Positions 56,992 through 64,000 of a stretch of 64,000 nt of DNA are shown piece by piece. Under the pieces are notes generated by a model. It was not told where the DNA came from and did no database searches. It saw only the letters and a list, made by a program, of their open reading frames with translations. Position 1 is the first letter of the stretch; the number at the start of each line of letters is the position of its first letter. Both the position numbers and the translations under genes were made by a program. Source of the DNA: Prevotella vespertina (GTDB lineage Bacteria > Bacteroidota > Bacteroidia > Bacteroidales > Bacteroidaceae); contig NZ_VVIQ01000001.1 of NCBI RefSeq assembly GCF_009728485.1, forward strand, positions 62,001 through 126,000, in the 5' to 3' direction.

Positions 56992-57029
56992 AAAAGGCGT
57001 ATCGGGAAGCGTTCCGATATGCCTTTTTA
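56992..57029 (+). terminator. Intrinsic terminator of the lacI-MFS operon
   Basis: AAAAGGCGTATCGG pairs with CCGATATGCCTTTT (one mismatch), followed by a T tract. It lies 38 nt after the MFS stop. Confidence 0.85.
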
Positions 57030-57060
57030 CTTTGTAATAACTATAGCGAAGAAACAAAGA

Positions 57061-57148
57061 GAGCCTTTCCTTAAATTAAGAAGAGCCTTTCCTCAATGCA
57101 AGGAAAGGCTCTTCTTGATACAAGGGAACGCCCTCTTATAATGTAAAA
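57061..57148. repeat. Array C: 22-bp tandem units with GAGCCTTTC motif
   Basis: Units start at 57061, 57083, 57105 and 57127, exactly 22 bp apart. The first two read GAGCCTTTCCTTAAATTAAG and GAGCCTTTCCTCAATGCAAG, and the third carries the motif inverted. This gives a 16-bp perfect stem (57078-57093 with 57101-57116). It lies between the convergent ends of the MFS and fructokinase genes. It shares its motif with arrays B and D. Confidence 0.75.
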
Positions 57149-57237
57149 ATCTCTTTCTTGTGCCTATGCCTATTTGTGTTTCCTCTATTATTGGATATTA
57201 CATCAAGGATTGTAAGGCTCTTGAAAGGATGATACAA

Positions 57238-58119
57238 TTACTTAATTCTATCCAACATTGTCTGTGGAATCTTTGGCATTGCACCATCTTGCGTGCATAC
57301 ATACGCACTGACATCCACTGCTAACTTATGAGCATCTGGAAGAGGCATACCTGCAAGGATAGCTGAAGTAAAGGCACCCGTAAAGGAATCACCTGCACCA
57401 ACGGTATCAGCAACCTCTACCGATGGGGTTTCTTGGAACGACTTGAGGTTTGGTGCAAAGACATACGAGCCGTTAACACCACAAGTCAGCACAAGCATAT
57501 CAAGATTGTACTTTCCTAAAAGCAGCCAACACTTGTTCTCAATATCAAGACCTGGATAACCAAAGAGACGACCGATAGTAACAAGTTCCTCATCATTAAT
57601 CTTGAGGATATTGGCATGCTGAAGCGAATTAGTGATAATCTCCTTTGTATAGAAGTTCTGACGAAGATTGATATCGAATATCTTGAGACAATCCTTTGGC
57701 GTTGTTTCAAGGAATTTCTGTATTGTCTGGCGGCTTACACTACTACGCTGTGCGAGTGAACCAAAGCATACCGCACGACAGTTCTTGGCTGCTTCTTCAA
57801 TCTCAGGAGTAAACGGTATGTTATCCCAAGCTACCCCCTCTTTGATATCATAAGTAGGTATACCTTCACTGTCGAGTTCCACCTGCACCGTTCCTGTCTG
57901 ATAATCGACCTCCGGCATCAAGTAGTTTACGCCTTTTTTATCGAATTCATCGAGTGTTTCCTTACCCAAAGCATCATTTCCGACAGCACTAATAGCCAAC
58001 GAATCATGCCCAAACTGTCCTGTATGATAAGCAAAGTTTGCAGGTGCGCCACCCAACTTTCTACCTTCAGGAAGACAATCCCACAATGCCTCTCCGAGGC
58101 CAACAATTAACTGTTTCAT
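57238..58119 (-). CDS. PfkB-family fructokinase
   Basis: It phosphorylates fructose released from fructan in the cytoplasm. The 293-residue protein has the N-terminal block GEALWDCLPEGRKLGGAPANFAYH, the sugar-binding segment and the PfkB signature DTVGAGDSFTGAF with catalytic Asp244. The Gly-Gly-Ala-Pro-Ala-Asn motif is typical of fructokinases rather than ribokinases. It lies 7 nt after the MFS transporter gene and is the last gene of the fructan locus. Confidence 0.93.
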   Translation of the reverse strand: MKQLIVGLGEALWDCLPEGRKLGGAPANFAYHTGQFGHDSLAISAVGNDALGKETLDEFDKKGVNYLMPEVDYQTGTVQVELDSEGIPTYDIKEGVAWDNIPFTPEIEEAAKNCRAVCFGSLAQRSSVSRQTIQKFLETTPKDCLKIFDINLRQNFYTKEIITNSLQHANILKINDEELVTIGRLFGYPGLDIENKCWLLLGKYNLDMLVLTCGVNGSYVFAPNLKSFQETPSVEVADTVGAGDSFTGAFTSAILAGMPLPDAHKLAVDVSAYVCTQDGAMPKIPQTMLDRIK

Positions 58120-58126
58120 ATCTGTT

Positions 58127-59287
58127 TTATTTATTATTCATTTTTGGAATATACGAAAAAAGATAGAGTACACCTATCGCCATTACAATAACAGCTCCCA
58201 CTTGACCGAACCCATCGCTGGCAAATCCCATCAAGAGAGGGAAGATAGTACCACCGAAAAGTCCCATAATCATCAATCCACTCACTTCATTCTGCTTGTC
58301 GGGAACACTCTGTAAAGCACGTGCAAAGACCATTGAGAAGACATTACTATTACCATAACCGACAAGAGCAATCGCTACAAAAAGTACGGTCTTTGACGTT
58401 CCTACAGCCATTCCACACATAGCAAGTGCCATCATCGTAACCGAAATAATAAAGAAAACCTTATTATTCATCACACGAAGGAAGAACGAACCTGTAAGAC
58501 ATCCAATAGTACGGAAGATAAAGTAGAGGGATGTAGCAAAAGCCGCATCATTCAATGACATTCCTAAACGCTCTATCAGAATCTTTGGTGCCGTGGTGTT
58601 TGTACCAACATCAATACCAACGTGACACATAATACCTAAGAAACTAAGCAACACAATAGGTTTACCCAATAGGCTGAAACATTCTGTAAAAGAGCTTGCT
58701 TTGCCTTCAATAGGTTCTTCTTCTATAGGCGTTGAGAAGAGTAACAGCGTAGCAAGTGTGCCTATAATCAAATAAATTGGGAAAAGAACACGCCATCCAA
58801 GACCAAAGGCAGGAATGCTTGCCTGCGCTCCCCATATAGCGAGATAAGGAGCCATAAAAGACGCTATTGCCTTAACAAACTGTCCGAAAGTAAGTGTTGA
58901 CGCCAAATTTCCACCTTTCATCACCGTTGAAACGAGCGGATTCAACGATGTTTGCATCAAAGCATTGCCTATTCCAAGCAATGAGAATGAAACAAGCATC
59001 AAACCATAGGACTCACCGAATATCGGTAAAAGCAGGGAGAACAAGGTAACAATAAGACTAATAAGAACCGTTTTCTTGCGTCCAATCTTATTCATCAACA
59101 TACCAGTCGGTACGGAAAAGATAAGGAACCAAAAGAAAACAAGGGACGGAAAAACATTTGCAGTTGAATCCGACAGTTGCAAATCGTTCTTTACATAATT
59201 GGAGGCAATACCCACCAAATCAACGAAGCCCATCGCAAAGAAGCAAAGCATTACGGGCAGTAGTGCGAGTTTATTGGTTTTCGACAT
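58127..59287 (-). CDS. MFS hexose transporter, probably fructose
   Basis: The 386-residue membrane protein has 12 predicted helices and MFS motifs (GMLMNKIGRKKTVLISL). It resembles FucP-like sugar-proton symporters of Bacteroidetes. Position directly before fructokinase and after GH32 genes suggests import of fructose across the inner membrane. A -7 match (TAACTTTG, 59344-59337) lies 50 nt upstream, so a separate promoter is possible; the gap to the GH32 gene is 165 nt. Confidence 0.88.
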   Translation of the reverse strand: MSKTNKLALLPVMLCFFAMGFVDLVGIASNYVKNDLQLSDSTANVFPSLVFFWFLIFSVPTGMLMNKIGRKKTVLISLIVTLFSLLLPIFGESYGLMLVSFSLLGIGNALMQTSLNPLVSTVMKGGNLASTLTFGQFVKAIASFMAPYLAIWGAQASIPAFGLGWRVLFPIYLIIGTLATLLLFSTPIEEEPIEGKASSFTECFSLLGKPIVLLSFLGIMCHVGIDVGTNTTAPKILIERLGMSLNDAAFATSLYFIFRTIGCLTGSFFLRVMNNKVFFIISVTMMALAMCGMAVGTSKTVLFVAIALVGYGNSNVFSMVFARALQSVPDKQNEVSGLMIMGLFGGTIFPLLMGFASDGFGQVGAVIVMAIGVLYLFSYIPKMNNK

Positions 59288-59452
59288 AATCTTTAAATTT
59301 TTAGTTTGTGTAGTTCTACTATTTTAATTATACTTGCAAAGTTACTTTTTTACGAAGAAAGAAACCTTGAAATTCCGTTCATTAATATCAACAAATATAT
59401 CTCTAACAAGATTACATATAATTAATAGACAGAATTAGTATTTTTTCTTTTA

Positions 59453-61147
59453 TTACTTTTGATCCTTCAATTCATAAATCTTTACTTTGCATCCCTTTAC
59501 TATTATCTTATCATAAGGCTTTGACGGAAAAACGAGGTTAGTCATTGCTACTTTACCTTCAGTATCAAAAGCTTCAATACTACAACGGTCTATAAATATT
59601 TGCATTGATTTAATAACACCATTAGTTGGAGCTACCGTCTTAGCCTTAAAGTCACTATGAAAATCAGTAACACCACTCTCTGTACGATCCATACTGAAAG
59701 TAGCATTCTTTCCATCATAAACCATAGTAACTCGTTCTCCCTTGTCATTACTTAACACTATAGAAGCATTACTCTTAATATTGGTCACTTCTATATAAGC
59801 AGCAGATTGGAGGCGTCCAGACGGTTTCTTCTCAAAGGCAGCAAAGACTTCAGGTGATGGCTTTACGCTAACATAATCTTCCCCATTGTAACTATAAAGC
59901 CCCAAGTCTCTTGGCAAACCATTGGCTGAACGGAACTGCTGTGTAGGTACTTGATTAGCATACTGCCAGTTACTCATCCATGGAAGAACGACAATTCTAC
60001 CATCAGGAGCGTTACTGAACGATACGGTTGCATAGTGATCTTTTCCATAATCCATCCACTTTGTCACCTCAGGTTTTGATTCGCAAGTGAATTTATGACC
60101 ATCAAATGAGCCTACAAAGTATTGAGTTGCACTACCACCAAAGGGACCCCCAGGGTTAATGTTACAGATAAGCACCCACTTATCTCCCATCTTCAAGAGG
60201 TCAGGACACTCCCAAACACCTCCATGATTACCATATCCCTCTCCAAAAGAACTTTCATACTTCCAGTCTTTCAAGTTCTTTGAGCTATATATATTCATCT
60301 GCTGTCCTGCTGCAAGAATAAGATTCCATTGCTTCACTTCTTCATTCCAAAAGACATTAGGATCACGGAAGTCAGGTACATCACTTGTAAGAATTGGGTT
60401 GTTTACATACTTCTTAAAAGTCTCACCATTATCCGTACTATATGCAATACTTTGTGTTTGCGCAGCTCCTGCAGAAGTGTAAAAAGCAACAACAGCATCC
60501 TTTCCAAACCCTGCGGTATTTTCTTTATCAACGACACTACTACCACTGAAAATAGTTCCAAGTGCATCTGGTTGTATCACTTCTCCATGATTTTTCCAGT
60601 GTATGAGGTCTGTAGAGGTACTATGCGCCCACGTCATATTCTCCCACTGCGAACCATAAGGGTTATACTGATAGTATAAATGCCATACACCATCTTTGTA
60701 GAACATACCATTAGGATCGTTCATCCAGCCATAGACTGGAGTATGGTGATAGATAGAACGGAACTTTTCACGATTCTTGGAATCAAACACATTTGTTGCT
60801 TTTATATCTTTCCAGCAAGCAAAATTATTGATTAAACCGATACTACGCTTATCTCCTAAGAACTGGATATCAAGCAATACATCACCACCATATTCACTGA
60901 CATTAAGTGGCACATTATAATCAGTCTTGTTTATAGCAAGCTTACAATTGAATTCTTTTACAACTTGATTATCTTTGATAACGCGAATATGTGCATAACC
61001 TTCTTCCTCCTCTACAGGAAGAAGAATATACTTATCTGCAGTTTTCACACGCTTCATAGCATGATTTGAACTTAAGAATGTTTGCGCATGCATAAATGTT
61101 GTAGTTATAAAAAGGCAAATAGCCAATAATTTAATCTTTCTACTCAT
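59453..61147 (-). CDS. GH32 exo-acting fructanase/levanase
   Basis: It releases fructose from fructans or sucrose. The 564-residue protein has a signal peptide (about 1-22, ending MHAQ). Its GH32 five-blade domain has the nucleophile block WMNDPNGMFY (Asp144), FRDPNV with the transition-state Asp, and the acid/base in WECPDL. A C-terminal beta-sandwich follows. With no lipobox it is probably periplasmic. The frame opens at 61162, but the ATG at 61147 starts the signal peptide properly. It has its own near-consensus promoter. Confidence 0.93.
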   Translation of the reverse strand: MSRKIKLLAICLFITTTFMHAQTFLSSNHAMKRVKTADKYILLPVEEEEGYAHIRVIKDNQVVKEFNCKLAINKTDYNVPLNVSEYGGDVLLDIQFLGDKRSIGLINNFACWKDIKATNVFDSKNREKFRSIYHHTPVYGWMNDPNGMFYKDGVWHLYYQYNPYGSQWENMTWAHSTSTDLIHWKNHGEVIQPDALGTIFSGSSVVDKENTAGFGKDAVVAFYTSAGAAQTQSIAYSTDNGETFKKYVNNPILTSDVPDFRDPNVFWNEEVKQWNLILAAGQQMNIYSSKNLKDWKYESSFGEGYGNHGGVWECPDLLKMGDKWVLICNINPGGPFGGSATQYFVGSFDGHKFTCESKPEVTKWMDYGKDHYATVSFSNAPDGRIVVLPWMSNWQYANQVPTQQFRSANGLPRDLGLYSYNGEDYVSVKPSPEVFAAFEKKPSGRLQSAAYIEVTNIKSNASIVLSNDKGERVTMVYDGKNATFSMDRTESGVTDFHSDFKAKTVAPTNGVIKSMQIFIDRCSIEAFDTEGKVAMTNLVFPSKPYDKIIVKGCKVKIYELKDQK

Positions 61148-61184
61148 TATAGGTTGATTCATTATATTTTTAGTTTCAGATAGA

Positions 61185-61216
61185 CAAAGATAGACATTTT
61201 ATTGATAAGTTAGAAA
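61185..61216 (-). promoter_or_regulatory. Internal promoter of the GH32-MFS-fructokinase segment
   Basis: On the minus strand TTTC (61216-61213), 20 nt, TATCTTTG (61192-61185). An imperfect inverted repeat (AGTCG...ATTC near 61220 with GAAT...CGACT near 61272, two mismatches) flanks its upstream side and could be a regulator site. Confidence 0.55.
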
Positions 61217-61322
61217 GAGTAGTCGCCCATTCAATGATATTATTTGCGATAACAAGCAATTTCTCACAGAATGAACGACTATCTCTTTTATTCTATCTTT
61301 AGTGAAGAAAGGGTTTAAATTC

Positions 61323-62918
61323 TTAATACTGACTTACAGTGAGATTACTGATGGTGATATTACCTCCATAATTATTGATACTCCAACAGTTCTTCTGTAC
61401 TTCGTAAATACGATTGGTATAGCAACATACATCATTAATATACATTACGGCTATACTATTGTCCGTATAGATAGTGACATGATAGACATTGTCGGTTGGT
61501 CGAGCGAAGTTGTAGCCATCAATACCATTTATGAAACCACGACCCGCAGAACCTTCTTCCTCAAAGTTTATCTTACGTGTCTGTTCATTTTCAGGATTTA
61601 CCACCAAAGAATAATACTTCTCAGAATCTGTGCCACGTACGAATGAAACACCAAACTTATCCCAGTTATTAGAAGTTGTTATCGTGAAGGAAATTTTATT
61701 GTGATAGCCAAGACGATTGAAAAGTAGGTAAGAATCACCAGAAAGCTTATAGCCATCAGTTACATTCTCAACACCATTATCACTCTTTGCCATAACCTTT
61801 ACTTCTTGTTTTTTGCCGTATTTATCGCTAATCCCTTTTACTTCTCCTAAGGTAAGACTACCATCAGCGTGTTGTATGAGACGGTGGACAACAAGGTTGC
61901 CAGCCCACTCAGGTTCATTAGGAGCAGCACCAACAGCAGCATTATCCTTGCCTGGACGTGTTGGACACCATCCCCAAATATAGCGATTCTGACCATCACT
62001 CGCAGTTTTACCTGCATAGAAACCACGACTATCTAAGAATCCCTCATGTCCATCAGGCCATAAACCAGCATCATTCTGTGTACAAGCCTTGAGTTCATTA
62101 AGAGTCTTACCTTTGAAATACTGCACACGACGGATAGCTGAATGCTTTTCACTATAAACAAGATACCACCAATCACCCATCTTGAACACATCAGGACATT
62201 CATAGAATCGGTCCCACATCATGGTCATAAACGTTCCGGCATGGGTCCACGTCTTAAGATCATCTGATGTAAACTCAGCCAAATGACCTTTACTTCCCTT
62301 TAGAGTAGAAACAAGCATGTGCCATTTATTATCGTCACCTTTGAAGACAAAGGGGTCACGGAAGTCATCTTTACTATATCCGTAATCATCACCTTTCAAG
62401 CGGAAAACACGATTCTTAGTCCATGTTTTGAAGTCGGATGATGTTGCCATCATCACCATCTCACCATTATTAGTAGAATTTGTTTGATATCTATGACCTG
62501 TATAGAAGGTATAATATAATCCGTCAGCATCATTATAAACGGTAGAACCTGTACCCAGTGCCGCATCCTGCTCATTGATACCACCACAATGAATCAACTC
62601 TCCAAGTGATTGGTAGTTGGCTCCATCTGATGTTTCTACAGCCCAGATAGGATGATAAGTACCCGCCTGATTAGGACGAAAGTCCTGTAAATACATAACT
62701 TTAAAATTCTTTGTTTTAGGATCAAAGAAAGGCATTGGGTCTCCAACAAATCCAACAGTTGGCTTATAAAAGGTAGCTTGCCCCATTTCATCTGTAGACT
62801 TGAAATAAGTTGTTGTATTCCAATCTTTTTCCTCTATCATGGTCTTATCATCGCTACAGCTCATTAGTGAGGCTGATAAAGATGCGATGAGAGCGAGAGA
62901 ATATATCATAGTTCTCAT
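61323..62918 (-). CDS. Surface GH32-type lipoprotein, probable endo-levanase
   Basis: The 531-residue lipoprotein has lipobox LMSC (Cys21) followed by Ser-Asp-Asp, the acidic pattern associated with surface display. A GH32-type propeller follows in which the usual WMNDPNG block is replaced by VGDPMPFFDP (Asp60 as likely nucleophile). FRDP (Asp188) and ECPD (Glu240) are kept. A C-terminal beta-sandwich domain (after about 395) completes it. It holds the position of the surface endo-levanase gene in the B. thetaiotaomicron levan locus. Substrate (levan or inulin) cannot be told from sequence. Confidence 0.85.
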   Translation of the reverse strand: MRTMIYSLALIASLSASLMSCSDDKTMIEEKDWNTTTYFKSTDEMGQATFYKPTVGFVGDPMPFFDPKTKNFKVMYLQDFRPNQAGTYHPIWAVETSDGANYQSLGELIHCGGINEQDAALGTGSTVYNDADGLYYTFYTGHRYQTNSTNNGEMVMMATSSDFKTWTKNRVFRLKGDDYGYSKDDFRDPFVFKGDDNKWHMLVSTLKGSKGHLAEFTSDDLKTWTHAGTFMTMMWDRFYECPDVFKMGDWWYLVYSEKHSAIRRVQYFKGKTLNELKACTQNDAGLWPDGHEGFLDSRGFYAGKTASDGQNRYIWGWCPTRPGKDNAAVGAAPNEPEWAGNLVVHRLIQHADGSLTLGEVKGISDKYGKKQEVKVMAKSDNGVENVTDGYKLSGDSYLLFNRLGYHNKISFTITTSNNWDKFGVSFVRGTDSEKYYSLVVNPENEQTRKINFEEEGSAGRGFINGIDGYNFARPTDNVYHVTIYTDNSIAVMYINDVCCYTNRIYEVQKNCWSINNYGGNITISNLTVSQY

Positions 62919-62934
62919 ATCAATTATACTTTAT

Positions 62935-64000
62935 TTAATGATTCATTAGATAGTTGAATGCGTTCTGTGTCATCTTAGCAATGTTATTGTGGTAGTAAGC
63001 AGGAACGTCATCAATACTGTACCAGTCATAACATCCAGAGCCAATACAGAGAATCTTGCCCTTTGTTCCAGTTGCAGGGAATTCCCATGCAACGACAGCA
63101 CCATCACCACCATAAGCCAAATCTTGTGCTCCAGTCTCTGTACGCCATTTATTTAAGTTATCATATCCACCCCAATCGGTACCAATATGCCACTGAGCAG
63201 TTGAATTGGTGATACGGTAATTTGCATCACACGTATAAATAGAATTAGGCTCACCACTCTTCATTATAAGATTTTGGAAAAGAGGATGACTCGTATGCCC
63301 TTGAATAAAGAAGTTCCAAGGACCACTTACTTTCTCAGCATCAGCTTCGTTCTGCCCCCAACAATTATTTGGAGCAGCATTGTTTGCTACTGCGCCAATC
63401 TCAGCTGGCATGTTTGTTGCATATCGAGTGAAGAGGAAAGAACCACCATTATTATAATAGTCTCTTAAGGCAACTGCTGCATTGACAGCCTCAGGCGCAC
63501 TTCTTTCGAAAGCTTCTTTTCCATCTACTCCTCCATCCTTATGATAATGCCACCATATCACTTTACACTCGCTAAGATCTACTGTGCCATTCTTAATATC
63601 AGTAAATGATGCATATAATGAATTTGGAATATTCTGAAGCATCCACTTACAAGCAGTTAATTCCTCTGAATTGAGTTCATTCATCGAAGCAGGCAAGCTA
63701 ACAAAGACTGCAGTAGGCTTACCAATAGCTGTTACTTTTACAGTATATATTGCAGAAGCAGTATTATTGGTAACTGTGAATGTAACAGGATTAGAGAAGT
63801 CCGTTGCAATACCATTAGATGGACTAACCGTCGCATTTGTACTCAAACCTATTGTAGGGATTAGAGAATGGAGGTCAAGCGTATTTGGCACATAGACAGA
63901 AATTGTCTTATTCGCTTCATCAATAACACCATTATATGTTCCATTAATCTTAAAAGAAGTAATCTTTGCCTCATCTCTCAACACATTGATAGTCCAATCA
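62935..64000 (-). CDS. DUF4960 surface glycan-binding protein (5' partial)
   Basis: The frame is open to the right edge, where the codons before 63984 read Asp-Trp-Thr-Ile-Asn-Val. The GTG at 63984 is therefore not the start and the gene continues outside. The visible part has a beta-sandwich domain of the DUF5018 type (about the first 85 residues; AKITSFKINGTYNGVI, TFTVTNNTASAIYTVKVTA). A C-terminal DUF4960-type region follows (WWHYHKDGGVDGKEAFERSA, FLFTRYATNMPAEIGAV, GKILCIGSGCYDWYSIDDVP). Such proteins sit beside SusD in fructan loci and bind the polysaccharide at the surface. It ends 16 nt before the GH32 lipoprotein gene. Confidence 0.85.
   Translation of the reverse strand, partial: DWTINVLRDEAKITSFKINGTYNGVIDEANKTISVYVPNTLDLHSLIPTIGLSTNATVSPSNGIATDFSNPVTFTVTNNTASAIYTVKVTAIGKPTAVFVSLPASMNELNSEELTACKWMLQNIPNSLYASFTDIKNGTVDLSECKVIWWHYHKDGGVDGKEAFERSAPEAVNAAVALRDYYNNGGSFLFTRYATNMPAEIGAVANNAAPNNCWGQNEADAEKVSGPWNFFIQGHTSHPLFQNLIMKSGEPNSIYTCDANYRITNSTAQWHIGTDWGGYDNLNKWRTETGAQDLAYGGDGAVVAWEFPATGTKGKILCIGSGCYDWYSIDDVPAYYHNNIAKMTQNAFNYLMNH

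Overview
The window is a chromosomal segment of a Bacteroidetes bacterium, most likely an oral Prevotella of the P. melaninogenica type. The basis is three SusC/SusD/SusE-type systems and fructan genes, promoters of the Bacteroidetes type (TTTG, 20 nt, TAnnTTTG) in place of -35/-10 boxes, an AT-rich composition, a division cluster in the order ftsW-murG-murC-ftsQ-ftsA-ftsZ, and Prevotella-like proteins throughout. The species call is inference; no 16S gene is present.

Layout. 1-6722 (+) is the end of the division and cell-wall cluster. 6723-7956 is a gene-poor gap with a 22-bp repeat array, a hairpin element with 32-bp arms and a possible insertion-sequence remnant. 7957-11300 holds recO (-), then tRNA-Glu with rpsT, then gyrB. 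11387-14698 is a GH95 fucosidase and an AraC-type regulator. 14781-18496 (-) carries a DUF3109 protein, ung, gpmI and a TonB-domain protein. 19040-23023 has a membrane-spanning TPR/HTH regulator, an SGNH hydrolase, a WYL-type regulator and rnhB. 23197-23478 is a small gene broken by two TAG codons. 23619-29021 (-) is the suf iron-sulfur cluster operon, interrupted by a small secreted protein. 29376-34195 (-) is rimP-nusA-infB with a hairpin in its leader. 34685-36376 is an S41 protease, followed by tRNA-Asn.

The right half is carbohydrate acquisition. 37151-43409 (-) is a SusC/SusD/SusE-like locus with no enzyme. 43805-44173 is a superoxide reductase whose N-terminal iron site has been lost. 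44588-56954 is a starch locus: a secreted GH13 amylase, two SusE/F-like starch binders, SusD and SusC on the minus strand, and a divergent LacI-family regulator plus maltose-type MFS transporter on the plus strand. A palindrome of the LacI/PurR type lies exactly 54 bp upstream of the -7 element of both the susC and amylase promoters, and neither promoter has a -33 element. This suggests that the LacI-family protein is an activator tying the two units together. 57238-64000 (-) is a fructan locus (fructokinase, hexose transporter, two GH32 enzymes, DUF4960 surface protein) in the same order as the Bacteroides thetaiotaomicron levan locus; its SusC/D would lie beyond the right edge.

The most unusual signal outside genes is that six of the longer intergenic gaps each carry a degenerate tandem array of 22-bp period. 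Three of them (near 18.6, 34.6 and 57.1 kb) share a unit motif and the other three share only the period. I know of no description of these arrays.
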